A stretch of 64,000 nt of DNA from an uncultured Brachyspira sp. (GTDB taxonomy: Bacteria > Spirochaetota > Brachyspiria > Brachyspirales > Brachyspiraceae), in contig NZ_CAJTQJ010000007.1 of the NCBI RefSeq assembly GCF_910578695.1, positions 30,412-94,411 of the forward strand. The letters run 5' to 3'. The notes under the pieces are model-generated. The model was not told the DNA's origin and did not search any database. It worked only from the letters and a program-made list of their open reading frames with translations. Positions 45,603 through 54,680 of the stretch are shown here, piece by piece. The stretch's first letter is position 1. Each line of letters begins with the position of its first letter. The position numbers and the translations under genes are program-made.

Positions 45603-46409
45603 ATGGAATTATTTGATGTAAAGATAGAATTACGAAAAGGCATAAAAAGTAAAATTAGTTATTTTCTTGCATATTTAGGAGAATTTGCCTCTCTTATTAT
45701 AGAGGTATTCAAATATACATTTAGAAGTACATTCTCTTTTAAATTATTGAAAGAACAGATAATAAGAATGGGGGTTGATTCTTTTGTTGTTGCAGCTGTT
45801 ACTGTGCTTTGTACAGGTATGGTTATGTCATTACAAATAGCAGTTGTGCTTGACAGCGTACTTAAGGGTATATCTCAGTTTGTAGGTTCTATGGTTGGTA
45901 AGGCTATGGTTAAGGAATTATCGCCTATGCTTCTTGCTTTGATATTTGCAGGAAGGGTAGGGAGTTCTGTTACTGCTGAAATAGGCACTATGCAGGTAAG
46001 CGAGCAGTTAGATGCTTTAAAAACTTTATATACTAATCCTATAGAATATGTTGCTGTTCCCCGTTTTTGGGCTGCTGTAATATCCCTTCCTATGCTTACA
46101 GTTTCTGCAGATGTTATAGGTGTTTTGGGCGGTGCTGTTGTTACTGTATTTGTTTTAAGAAGCGATCCTATGCATTATTTTGACAGGGCTATTGCTGTTA
46201 TTAGTGTTGGTGATTTTATCGGAAGTTTAATTAAGTCTACTATATTCGGTGCTGAAGTTATGCTTATATCTTGCTTTTACGGATTTAAAACTTCAGGCGG
46301 TGCTGAAGGAGTAGGTAAGGCTACTACTACAAGTGTTGTTTACAGCTTTATGATAATACTTGTGACTGATTATATACTTGTTTCTATACTTGGTATGTTT
46401 GGAATGTAA
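45603..46409 (+). CDS. mlaE: MlaE-family ABC transporter permease
   Basis: 268 residues with about five to six transmembrane helices and the MlaE/YrbE core: GMVMSLQIAVVLDSV, VGKAMVKELSPMLLALIFAGRVGSSVTAEIGTMQVSEQLDAL. In Gram-negatives this permease works with MlaF ATPase and an MCE protein (MlaD) to move phospholipids between inner and outer membranes. Neither partner is next to it here; the gene sits alone behind dnaB. GGAG precedes the ATG. Confidence 0.93.
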   Translation: MELFDVKIELRKGIKSKISYFLAYLGEFASLIIEVFKYTFRSTFSFKLLKEQIIRMGVDSFVVAAVTVLCTGMVMSLQIAVVLDSVLKGISQFVGSMVGKAMVKELSPMLLALIFAGRVGSSVTAEIGTMQVSEQLDALKTLYTNPIEYVAVPRFWAAVISLPMLTVSADVIGVLGGAVVTVFVLRSDPMHYFDRAIAVISVGDFIGSLIKSTIFGAEVMLISCFYGFKTSGGAEGVGKATTTSVVYSFMIILVTDYILVSILGMFGM

Positions 46410-46443
46410 TTATAATTTTTTGTATACTGCTCATTTATTATAT

Positions 46444-47970
46444 TTAAATATTCGGATAATATTTTTTTAGAGCTTCTTTTGCTTCTTCTCTGTCATCAAA
46501 ATGTATAGTTTTATCAGGAAATATCTGATAAGTTTCATGACCTTTTCCTGCTATTATAACTATATCATTTTTTTTAGCTTCTTTTACAGCCTCAAATATA
46601 GCTTCCTTTCTGTCTATTATTTTTTTATAATTATTATTTTTAAATCCTTTTTCAATATCATTCATTATCTGATTAATATTCTCTGTTCTTTGATTATCAG
46701 CAGTAAGTATAATAATATCTGAATATTTTTCTGCTATTTGTGCCATTATAGGACGCTTCTTTCTATCTCTGTCTCCTCCGCATCCAAATACTGTTATCAC
46801 TCTATTAGGATTTAATTTTCTAGCTTCTATTAAAATATTTTCTAAACTGTCAGGAGTATGTGAATAATCAACTGCCGCTATAAACGGATGTTTTTCTTTA
46901 GTTACTATTTCAAATCTTCCTGCTACCTGAACTTTTCTCATTGCTTTTATTGATTTTTCTATATCTAATTTATATTCGCAAATATATGCTAAAACTGACA
47001 GTGAATTTAATATATTAAATCTTCCAAGCATTGATAATTTTACTTTTGATATAAATTTACCCTTTGCATAGAATTCATATTCTGTATTTTTTGAATTTAA
47101 TGAGATTACTTTTCCGTAATAATCAGCATTTTCATTAATTCCGTAAGTGACAATTTTTATTCCTAGTTTTTTTATATAATTATATATCTGATTAAAATTA
47201 TTTGTATCTATATTGATTATTGCTAATTTTTTCTTTTTGCTGCTTTCTTTTAATAATGAAAATAGTTTTAATTTGGCTTTAAGATAACTTTGCATATCTT
47301 TATGATAATCAAGATGATCTTCTGTTATATTAGTAAAAATGGCAGTATCATAATTTAAATAATCGCATCTGTTCATAGCAAGTGCCTGAGATGATGATTC
47401 CATAACTATATGAGATACTTCTTTTTTTAAGGATTTATAAAATATATTTTCTAAGTCAATGGATTCAGGAGTTGTTAGATTTGTTTTTATTTCGCTTTTA
47501 CCTATCATATTTTTTATAGTACCTATTAATGCTGTTTTATATTTACTAGCTTCAAGTACAGACTTTAATAGATATGTAGTAGTGGTTTTCCCATTGGTTC
47601 CTGTTATTGCTATAGTATTGATTTTTTTTGTAGGTTCATCAAAAAACTTTGCTGAAATATATGCAAGACATTCTCTAGGATTTTTCACGGCTATAAAATA
47701 TACTTTATTATATTTTCTCTTAAATTCTTTTATTAAATTTTTATCTGCGGCATTATCATATATTATAATGACTGCTTTATTTTTTACAGCATTTTCTATA
47801 TATTTATGTCCGTCATCTTTTAAGCCTTTTATTGCTGTAAATAAATAATTTTTTTTTATCAGTCTTGAATTATATGATATGCCTTTTATTTCTGTATTTA
47901 AGCATTCTTCTGTTAATTGTTTTTCTTTTGATACTTTATAGTCTTTAATTAATTCTTTAAAATACTTCAT
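46444..47970 (-). CDS. murE: UDP-N-acetylmuramoyl-tripeptide synthetase MurE
   Basis: 508 residues from the ATG at 47970, preferred because GGGA lies six bases upstream; an ATG four codons earlier has no ribosome site. Mur-ligase fold with P-loop ITGTNGKTTTTYLL (about 123-136), MESSSQAL, FTNITEDHLDYH, and the C-terminal domain with VDYSHTPDSLENIL and FGCGGDRDRKKRPIM. It adds the third amino acid to the peptidoglycan stem. The specificity loop reads DNQR (about 425-428) rather than the DNPR of diaminopimelate-adding enzymes, so the residue added (meso-DAP, ornithine or lysine) is unclear. Confidence 0.94.
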   Translation of the reverse strand: MKYFKELIKDYKVSKEKQLTEECLNTEIKGISYNSRLIKKNYLFTAIKGLKDDGHKYIENAVKNKAVIIIYDNAADKNLIKEFKRKYNKVYFIAVKNPRECLAYISAKFFDEPTKKINTIAITGTNGKTTTTYLLKSVLEASKYKTALIGTIKNMIGKSEIKTNLTTPESIDLENIFYKSLKKEVSHIVMESSSQALAMNRCDYLNYDTAIFTNITEDHLDYHKDMQSYLKAKLKLFSLLKESSKKKKLAIINIDTNNFNQIYNYIKKLGIKIVTYGINENADYYGKVISLNSKNTEYEFYAKGKFISKVKLSMLGRFNILNSLSVLAYICEYKLDIEKSIKAMRKVQVAGRFEIVTKEKHPFIAAVDYSHTPDSLENILIEARKLNPNRVITVFGCGGDRDRKKRPIMAQIAEKYSDIIILTADNQRTENINQIMNDIEKGFKNNNYKKIIDRKEAIFEAVKEAKKNDIVIIAGKGHETYQIFPDKTIHFDDREEAKEALKKYYPNI

Positions 47971-48135
47971 ATTTTTTCCCATTTTTATTTTTATAATATT
48001 ATAAACAATTTTATAAATTTTATAGTAAAAAATTATATATTATTTTATATCAATATTATAAAAAATAAATTACTTGATTTTTAACTTTAAAAGATATATA
48101 ACTATATCATAGTAAAATATTTATGGAAGTAATTT

Positions 48136-49626
48136 ATGAATATATTTATGGTATCCAGCGAAGCATATCCTTTTTCCAAAACAGGAGGTTTAGGAGATAT
48201 TGCAGGAAGTTTTCCTTTGGTATTATCTTCTATGAAATTTGGTTCTTCTAAAATCAATGCTTCTTTGCTGATACCTTTATACAAGCAGAATTATAAATTA
48301 ATAAGTAAGAAAAATATTATTGCTGAGTTTCAAATAGAATACGGCAAAGAAACAATAAAAACTGAGATAGCAAAAATAAAACATCCTGAAAATGATAATG
48401 TAGATATTTATTTTATTAAACAAGACAGTATGTTTAAAAGAAATGGAATTTATTCTGAAAATGGCAATGATTATCCTGATAATGCTGGGAGATTTATACT
48501 TTTTTCAAAGGCTGTCATTAAACTTATTATTCATTTATACAAAGAAGAAAAATTTAAATTGGATATAGTTCATATTCATGATTGGCAGACTGCTTTAACT
48601 GCACTTTATATAAAAGAAGTTTATAATGAAGAAAAGGCATTAGAAAATATAAAGGTTATTTTTACTATTCATAATTTGGCATATCAGGGAAATTTTCCTA
48701 CTAATATATATCCTCTTCTTAATATTTCTTGGAAATTTTTTGTTCATAGCAGATTAGAATTTTACGGTTATGTAAGTTTTATTAAGGCTGGAATTATACT
48801 TTCCGATATAGTTACAACTGTAAGCCCTTCATATTCTTTAGAGATTCAAAGAGAAGAATTCGGATGCGGAATGAATAATCTGCTTATGGATATATCTTAT
48901 AAATTATACGGAATTCTTAACGGCGTATATGATAATTCTTGGAATCCTAAAACAGATAAGCATATAAAAAATAATTATGATATAGATTCTATAAAAAACA
49001 AAATGCTTATAAGAAATAGTCTCTACAAAGAATTCAATTTTTCAAATAAAAATTATCCTCTTGTAACTATGATATCGAGATTTGATATTCAGAAAGGGCT
49101 TGATTTGATATATCAGTCTTTTTTTGAACTTTCATCTTATAATGCTAATTTTATTTTCTTATTCAGCAAAAATAATTATCTTAAAGACTTTGAGAAAGAT
49201 TTTATAGACAGGGCTGACAGAGCAAAAAATATAAAAGTACTGTTTGCATTCGATGAATCATTAGCACATAGATTAACAGCAGGAAGCGATATGTACTTAA
49301 TGCCGAGCCGTTTTGAGCCTTGCGGACTTAATCAGATATATAGTATGAAATATGGTTCTTTGCCTATAGTTCATGCAGTCGGAGGGCTTAAAGATACTGT
49401 TATAAATTATAATGGAAATAAGAGTATAAATAAGGCTTCAGGTTTTAGTTTTAATGATTATTCTATAAAAAGTTTTGTTAATACTATGGACTTAGCTTTC
49501 GATTTATATTATAATAAAAAAAATGTTTGGGATAAACTTATACTTAATGCTATGAATAAAGATTATTCTCTTCAGAAAACCGTTTTGGAATATGTTAAGC
49601 TTTATAAAAAATTATTAGTTAAATAA
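48136..49626 (+). CDS. glgA: Glycogen synthase (ADP-glucose type)
   Basis: 496 residues. The N-terminal ADP-glucose contact SKTGGLGDIAGSFP and the GT5 C-terminal motif MPSRFEPCGLNQIYSMKYGSLPIVHAVGGLKDTV are diagnostic. Elongates alpha-1,4-glucan from ADP-glucose in the cytoplasm. GGAAG lies upstream. No glgB, glgC or glgP is present in the window, so the pathway is dispersed. Divergent from murE. Confidence 0.95.
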   Translation: MNIFMVSSEAYPFSKTGGLGDIAGSFPLVLSSMKFGSSKINASLLIPLYKQNYKLISKKNIIAEFQIEYGKETIKTEIAKIKHPENDNVDIYFIKQDSMFKRNGIYSENGNDYPDNAGRFILFSKAVIKLIIHLYKEEKFKLDIVHIHDWQTALTALYIKEVYNEEKALENIKVIFTIHNLAYQGNFPTNIYPLLNISWKFFVHSRLEFYGYVSFIKAGIILSDIVTTVSPSYSLEIQREEFGCGMNNLLMDISYKLYGILNGVYDNSWNPKTDKHIKNNYDIDSIKNKMLIRNSLYKEFNFSNKNYPLVTMISRFDIQKGLDLIYQSFFELSSYNANFIFLFSKNNYLKDFEKDFIDRADRAKNIKVLFAFDESLAHRLTAGSDMYLMPSRFEPCGLNQIYSMKYGSLPIVHAVGGLKDTVINYNGNKSINKASGFSFNDYSIKSFVNTMDLAFDLYYNKKNVWDKLILNAMNKDYSLQKTVLEYVKLYKKLLVK

Positions 49627-49692
49627 TAATATGATTTTATATTAAAAATTAATGCTTGAATATTAATAAATATTTATTTAAAGGAGTTTATT

Positions 49693-50190
49693 ATGGCAAA
49701 AGATCCTAGTTTTGATATAGTTTCTGAGGTTGATATGCAGGTTATAGATGATTGTGTTAATGTGGCAGTTAAAGAAATAGATAATAGATTTGATTTCAAA
49801 GGACAGAACATACAAATTGAATTGAATAAAGGCGAAAAGACAATTACTATATTAGCACCTGCCGATTTTGTACTTAATCAAGTTAGAGATATTTTATTTC
49901 AAAAATTTATTAAAAGAGGCTTGAATCAAAAATGCCTGAGAGAGAAGAAAAAAGAAAAAGCAGCAGGAGATGCTGTAAGAGAGATTAATGAAATAGTTAA
50001 CGGCATAGATAAAGATTTAGCCAAAAAGATAGTAAAAGACATTAAGGATATGAAATTAAAGGTTCAGGCAAGCATACAAGATGAACAGATTAGAGTATCA
50101 GGAGCTAAAAAAGATGATTTGCAGTCGGTTATTACAATGATTAAGGGAAAAGATTATCCTATACCTTTGCAGTTTACAAATTACAGATAA
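49693..50190 (+). CDS. yajQ: YajQ/DUF520 nucleotide-binding protein
   Basis: 165 residues, exact family size. Starts MAKDPSFDIVSEVDMQVIDDCVN and contains NRFDFKG and ISKD-like VKDIKDMKLKVQASIQDEQIRVSGAKKDDLQ, the two half-repeats of the DUF520 fold. Family members bind nucleotides or tRNA, and some bind cyclic di-GMP as transcription co-regulators; the role in this organism is unknown. AAAGGAG before the ATG. Ends at a strong terminator shared with lexA. Confidence 0.94.
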   Translation: MAKDPSFDIVSEVDMQVIDDCVNVAVKEIDNRFDFKGQNIQIELNKGEKTITILAPADFVLNQVRDILFQKFIKRGLNQKCLREKKKEKAAGDAVREINEIVNGIDKDLAKKIVKDIKDMKLKVQASIQDEQIRVSGAKKDDLQSVITMIKGKDYPIPLQFTNYR

Positions 50191-50191
50191 T

Positions 50192-50216
50192 AAAAAGGGG
50201 AATAACCCCCCTTTTT
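50192..50216. terminator. Bidirectional terminator between yajQ and lexA
   Basis: Nine-base-pair stem AAAAAGGGG / CCCCTTTTT with a seven-base loop and T/A runs on both sides. The most GC-rich hairpin in the window. Confidence 0.92.
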
Positions 50217-50842
50217 TATATTTTTAATCTTATAAGTCCTATTACTTTTCCTACTATTGAAATGCTTTCTTTTTCTATAGGAGGATAACTATTATTTTCT
50301 GATATTAATTTAATATAGTTTCTCTCTCTGAAAAATCTTTTTATAGTTATTTCTTCATTGCCATTATTATCTATTTTAGCAACTACAATATCGCCATTAT
50401 CAGCTTCATTTGAAGGATGAACTAATACCATATCGCCTTCTTTTATACAAGCATTTATCATCGAATCCCCTATTACTTTCATAAGAAAATTATTTTCGTT
50501 CTGAGCTATAGATTTAGGCAGTGAGTATGTTTCTTCTATAGATTCATCTGCTGCGTCCATTAAAAGTCCTGCTTTTACTTCATTAGCTAAAAGCGGTATT
50601 TTTATCATATTATGATTGCCTTTGTTAAATGTGTTTATAGGGACACTCCCTCTTGCTCTTTTACCTGTTTTTTTTACATATCCTTTTTTTTCTAAAGCCG
50701 TTAGATGTGTTGTTACTGCAGTGGGAGAAGCGAAATTAAAATGCACCATAATTTCTTTAACTGTTGGAGGATAGCCGTTTTCATTGGTAAATTTTTGTAA
50801 AAAATAAAAAATATCTCTTTGTTTGTCTGTTAATTCAGTCAT
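50216..50842 (-). CDS. lexA: LexA SOS repressor
   Basis: 208 residues. Winged helix (1-65) with KEIMVHFNFASPTAVTTHLTALEKKGYV, then a self-cleavage domain: scissile Ala91-Gly92 in NEVKAGLL, catalytic Ser127 in GDSM and Lys156 in VVAKID. All residues for RecA-stimulated autoproteolysis are present. Represses DNA-damage genes. A consensus promoter drives it; I could not identify a clear palindromic operator in the leader. LexA is missing from some other spirochaetes such as Borrelia and Treponema (from memory). Confidence 0.94.
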   Translation of the reverse strand: MTELTDKQRDIFYFLQKFTNENGYPPTVKEIMVHFNFASPTAVTTHLTALEKKGYVKKTGKRARGSVPINTFNKGNHNMIKIPLLANEVKAGLLMDAADESIEETYSLPKSIAQNENNFLMKVIGDSMINACIKEGDMVLVHPSNEADNGDIVVAKIDNNGNEEITIKRFFRERNYIKLISENNSYPPIEKESISIVGKVIGLIRLKI

Positions 50843-50878
50843 AGGTATACCTCTTTATATTTGTATGCAGTATTTCTT

Positions 50879-50906
50879 ATTATACTATATAAAAATATGA
50901 TGTCAA
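50879..50906 (-). promoter_or_regulatory. Consensus promoter of lexA
   Basis: On the minus strand TTGACA (50906-50901), 16-base spacer, TATAAT (50884-50879): exact sigma-70 hexamers, 37 bases before the start codon. Confidence 0.75.
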
Positions 50907-51028
50907 GTTTTTATATAAAAAAATAATATTAATTACTGATTAAAATAAATAATGATTTAGGAGTCTCAATATAAAAAATTATAGTGTTTTATAATTTTGC
51001 TGAAGACTGACATCATAATAGCAAGCTA

Positions 51029-51057
51029 TTGTAATTTTGATATATAATTGTTATATT
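51029..51057 (+). promoter_or_regulatory. Promoter of small membrane protein gene
   Basis: TTGTAA at 51029-51034, 17-base spacer, TATATT at 51052-51057, 24 bases before the start codon. Confidence 0.45.
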
Positions 51058-51081
51058 AGATATTATTAGGAGATTAGTATT

Positions 51082-51444
51082 ATGGAAAAATTTAATTTGA
51101 ATGATATTGAACAAATAATGACTTTTTATTTGATATTCAATTTTATTATATTTGCATGCTTAATTTATATTATCATATCTTTGATTTTTAGGGTTTTATT
51201 AAAAAATAAAAAGCAAGAAAAAAACAGCAAAAATAGCAAAAAAAATAAATCTTCCAATAATAGAAAGAAGAAAGATATTATAGATTTGTTTTGGACTGAA
51301 GATAAAAGCAGTAAATCAAAAACTGTTATAAAAAGAGTATTTTTAATATTTCTAATCATATTTACTTCGTATTATATATTTAACTCTGTAAATTTCATAA
51401 TATATAATATTGATATTGTCAAAAAAGTTTTAAAAATAGAGTAA
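51082..51444 (+). CDS. Small two-helix membrane protein, unknown function
   Basis: 120 residues. Hydrophobic helix at about 14-38, a strongly basic Lys/Asn/Ser-rich loop (about 39-66, e.g. KNKKQEKNSKNSKKNKSSNN) that would face the cytoplasm, and a second helix at about 86-110. No known family. TAGGAG lies upstream of the ATG, supporting that it is a real gene. The basic loop could contact nucleic acid or acidic lipid head groups, but nothing in sequence proves it. Confidence 0.7.
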   Translation: MEKFNLNDIEQIMTFYLIFNFIIFACLIYIIISLIFRVLLKNKKQEKNSKNSKKNKSSNNRKKKDIIDLFWTEDKSSKSKTVIKRVFLIFLIIFTSYYIFNSVNFIIYNIDIVKKVLKIE

Positions 51445-51515
51445 TTTATAGTTTTTTTATCATATTTTTACTATACTATAATAATATAGGCTGAGTTATT
51501 TTATAGGGTATATAT

Positions 51516-53363
51516 ATGAAAAGAGGTTATTTAATAATGGGACTTTTTTTATCAACACTGCTTACTACAACTATATCATGTAATTCTAATGATAGAGTAT
51601 ATCCTGAAGAAGAAGTAAATTTCACTATAGTTCAGACAACTGATATTCACGGAATGATATTTCCATATAACTTTATTACAGATAAAGAAGAAAATACTTC
51701 TATGGCACATGTATCTTCATATTTGAAGCATTTAAAAAATGAAGGAAAAACAATACTTTTATTAGATGATGGGGATTCTCTTCAGGGACAGCCTACAGTT
51801 TATTATTATAATTTTGTATCTACCAATGAGCCTCATATATGGTCAGAAGTTTTAAATTATATGCATTATGATGCAGTATGTATTGGCAATCATGATATAG
51901 AAGCAGGACATAATGTTTATGATAAAATGGCAAAAGAGTTAAAAGCTCCTTTAATATCTGCTAATTTAATAGATGAAAATACTAAAAATCCGTATTTTAA
52001 GCCTTATGCTGTAATAGAAAAAAACGGAGTAAAAATAGCTGTTCTTGGACTTATAGAGCCTGCAATAGACAGACAATTACCTAAAGTTTTATATGAGGGC
52101 TTAGCTGCAGAAGATATGGTAGAATCTGCCAAGAAATGGGTTAAAATAATTAAAGATAAAGAAAAACCTGATATGCTTATAGGACTTTTTCATTCAGGTG
52201 CTAATTATACAGATGATAAAGAAAGATATAAAAATGAGAATGCAAGTCAGTTAGTTGCAGAAGAAGTTGATGGTTTTGATATTGTACTTGTAGGACATGA
52301 TCATCAAGGATGGAGCGGATTAGGGTATGATGAAATTACAAAACAAAAAAATAAAGAAGTAAAAAGTCCAAGCGGAAAAATAGTTCCTATATACGGCGGA
52401 GTTAATGCTGCGAGATATATTGTTTCTATTGATGTTAGTATGAAATATGATAAAGATAATAAATTATGGAATGCTGAATTAAAAGGAGAGCTTGTAGATC
52501 CTTCTAAATTTGAAGCTGATAAAGAATTTTTATATAAATTTTCTGATGCTAAAAAAAATATAGAAAAATGGGTTGGAAGAGATATAGGTAATTTAAATAC
52601 AAAATTAGTTTCAGATGAAGCCGTATTCGGAGACAGTTATTTTTTAAGCTTTATACATAATCTGCAGTTTACAATAGCAGAAAAAGAACTTTCAGAAAAG
52701 GCAGATATTTCTTTTGCCGCTCCTTTAAGTAAAGATGCTGTTTTAAATAATGGAATTATAAAAGTAAAAGATATGTTTAATTTATATCCTTATGAGAATT
52801 TCTTTTATATTATGAGATTAACAGGAAAACAGATTAAAGATGCTATGGAATATTCTTATGGAAGATGGTTTAATACTATGAATGATATTAATGATCATAT
52901 TATAGCTTTTAAAAAGGATTTAAATGGCGAGCTTATATTTAATAATAGATATAATTCTTATGATACTGTAACTCCTATATATAATTATGAAAGTTCTGCA
53001 GGATTAAATTATACTATTGATGTTACTAAGCCTAATGGTGAAAAGGTTATTATAGAGTCATTATCTGACGGAAGGGCATTTGAATTGGATAAAGAATATA
53101 AAGTTGCTATTAACTCTTATAGAGGAAGCGGCGGCGGCGGACATCTTATACAAGGTGCAGGTATAGATTTAAAAACATTACAGAATATGGATTTAGTATT
53201 AAAATCCACTGATAAAGATTTGAGATACTATATAATAAATTGGTTTGAAGAACAAAATAATGCTGTTACAGTAGAAAAACTTAATAATTGGAAAGCAGTG
53301 CCTGAAAATTATGTTGAAGCTGCAAAGAAAAAAGATTATAAGCTATTGTATCCTTATAATTAA
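51516..53363 (+). CDS. 5'-nucleotidase / metallophosphatase lipoprotein
   Basis: 615 residues. Signal ending TTTISC gives lipidated Cys22. N-terminal calcineurin-like phosphatase domain with TTDIHG, DDGDSLQG, IGNHDIE, HSG and GHDHQG metal-binding motifs; C-terminal 5'-nucleotidase domain with FNLYPYENFFYIMRLTGKQIKDAMEYS. Such secreted enzymes dephosphorylate nucleotides or cyclic 2',3'-nucleotides outside the cytoplasm for nucleoside salvage. Anchored at the membrane by the lipid. The fit to the UshA/CpdB family is strong; the preferred substrate is open. Confidence 0.93.
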   Translation: MKRGYLIMGLFLSTLLTTTISCNSNDRVYPEEEVNFTIVQTTDIHGMIFPYNFITDKEENTSMAHVSSYLKHLKNEGKTILLLDDGDSLQGQPTVYYYNFVSTNEPHIWSEVLNYMHYDAVCIGNHDIEAGHNVYDKMAKELKAPLISANLIDENTKNPYFKPYAVIEKNGVKIAVLGLIEPAIDRQLPKVLYEGLAAEDMVESAKKWVKIIKDKEKPDMLIGLFHSGANYTDDKERYKNENASQLVAEEVDGFDIVLVGHDHQGWSGLGYDEITKQKNKEVKSPSGKIVPIYGGVNAARYIVSIDVSMKYDKDNKLWNAELKGELVDPSKFEADKEFLYKFSDAKKNIEKWVGRDIGNLNTKLVSDEAVFGDSYFLSFIHNLQFTIAEKELSEKADISFAAPLSKDAVLNNGIIKVKDMFNLYPYENFFYIMRLTGKQIKDAMEYSYGRWFNTMNDINDHIIAFKKDLNGELIFNNRYNSYDTVTPIYNYESSAGLNYTIDVTKPNGEKVIIESLSDGRAFELDKEYKVAINSYRGSGGGGHLIQGAGIDLKTLQNMDLVLKSTDKDLRYYIINWFEEQNNAVTVEKLNNWKAVPENYVEAAKKKDYKLLYPYN

Positions 53364-53379
53364 AATTTAATAAAATAAA

Positions 53380-53416
53380 AAGTATTAAGTTTATATTAAT
53401 TACTTATTTTTTAATT
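53380..53416 (+). terminator. Probable terminator after the nucleotidase
   Basis: Imperfect stem AAGTATTAA / TTAATTACTT (one bulge) followed by ATTTTTTAATT. AT-rich and therefore less certain than the others. Confidence 0.45.
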
Positions 53417-53635
53417 CTTTACTAAATATGATAATATAATAAACTTTAGAGTTTTTATTATTTAGAGAGAATATTTTTTTTATATAGTTTAAAATAATTT
53501 ATAATATAGATTTTAAAAACAAAAAATATTTTTCACTTTTTGTTTTATCATAAAATTATCTGCTGTTTAGCTGTTTCATTTATACAAAAACAAAATTTTC
53601 AGTTTAAATTAATTTAAGTTTTTTTATTTGATGAA

Positions 53636-54607
53636 TTAAGCATTTTTAGTATTAATTAAATTATGTATATATTTTACTATATCAAATCCTGCATTCAAAG
53701 CCTTAGCTATTGAGCCGCCTGATTTATATAGTATATCTCCTGCTATAAATAGATTTTGCACAGAACTTTCATTATTCTCATTAACCATAGGCACTCCATT
53801 CGCATCTAATTCTATATTACATCTTTTCAAGAAATCTACAGGAGCAGATCCTCCTAAAGCATATATAACCCTATCATAAATATCATCTGTACCATCACTA
53901 TAATGAACTAAAATTTTTCCTTCTTTATCTTCTATAGATTTAATATCAATTCCTAATTTTGCTTTTACCTTTCCGCTTGAGATATCCTCTTTTATAGTTT
54001 CCAAATTTTTTTCATTTGGTCTTGTAAATTCTGATTTTCTATAATTTATAGTAACATCATTATCTTTACCAAGCAAATAAGCATATTCAACAGCAGAGTT
54101 GCCTCCTCCTACTACTAATACCTTTTCATTTTCTTTGCATTTATAAATATTAAAATTCACTGCATTATTTAAGTTGGCAGGTATAGGGTAATCAGGCTTA
54201 TTTGGCTTTCCCATTTTACCTATAGAAGCTACAACATATTTTGATATATATTTTTTATTATCAGAAGTATTTACTTCCAAATATTCTCCGTTTTTTTTGA
54301 TAGATTCAGCTTCAGTATTAAACATAGCCTCTATATAGTTTCCAAACAAGCATTCACTGAATAAATCTAATACATCGCCTTTAGTTGCAGTTTCAAATTT
54401 TATATTTCCTCTTAAATCTAAACTTTCTCCCTTATAGTCTTTGTCTACTCTTTTATCATCTTTATAAAATTTTCTAATAGTAGTAGAATGATTATCTCCC
54501 TTTTCTATTAAAAGAACTTTAGGCATTTCTAGTATAGCAGCCTCAACAGCAGCAGCAATTCCTCCAGGTCCGCCTCCTACAATAATCAAGTCATATTTAT
54601 TATCCAT
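53636..54607 (-). CDS. Thioredoxin-reductase-like FAD/NAD(P) oxidoreductase without CxxC
   Basis: 323 residues. FAD-binding GGGPGGIAAA (residues 11-20), NAD(P)-binding VVGGGNSAVEYAYLL and the C-terminal FAD motif NLFIAGDI. The fold is that of low-molecular-weight thioredoxin reductase, but the redox CxxC of that enzyme is absent, as in YpdA-type and ferredoxin-NADP reductase-type members. Function is therefore probably reduction of something other than thioredoxin; ferredoxin/flavodoxin reductase and YpdA-like disulfide reductase are both possible. Strong AAAGGAG upstream. Lies 73 bases downstream of gyrB. Confidence 0.85.
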   Translation of the reverse strand: MDNKYDLIIVGGGPGGIAAAVEAAILEMPKVLLIEKGDNHSTTIRKFYKDDKRVDKDYKGESLDLRGNIKFETATKGDVLDLFSECLFGNYIEAMFNTEAESIKKNGEYLEVNTSDNKKYISKYVVASIGKMGKPNKPDYPIPANLNNAVNFNIYKCKENEKVLVVGGGNSAVEYAYLLGKDNDVTINYRKSEFTRPNEKNLETIKEDISSGKVKAKLGIDIKSIEDKEGKILVHYSDGTDDIYDRVIYALGGSAPVDFLKRCNIELDANGVPMVNENNESSVQNLFIAGDILYKSGGSIAKALNAGFDIVKYIHNLINTKNA

Positions 54608-54680
54608 TTATTATCTCCTTTAGTATGCATTTGTATTATACTAGTTTAAAAAAAAATATACAATAAAAATATAAGAAATA

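Noticed and set aside
50843..50850. AGGTATACCT palindrome before lexA as an SOS box
   Set aside because: It coincides with the ribosome-binding site and start region, is too short and does not match any known LexA box.
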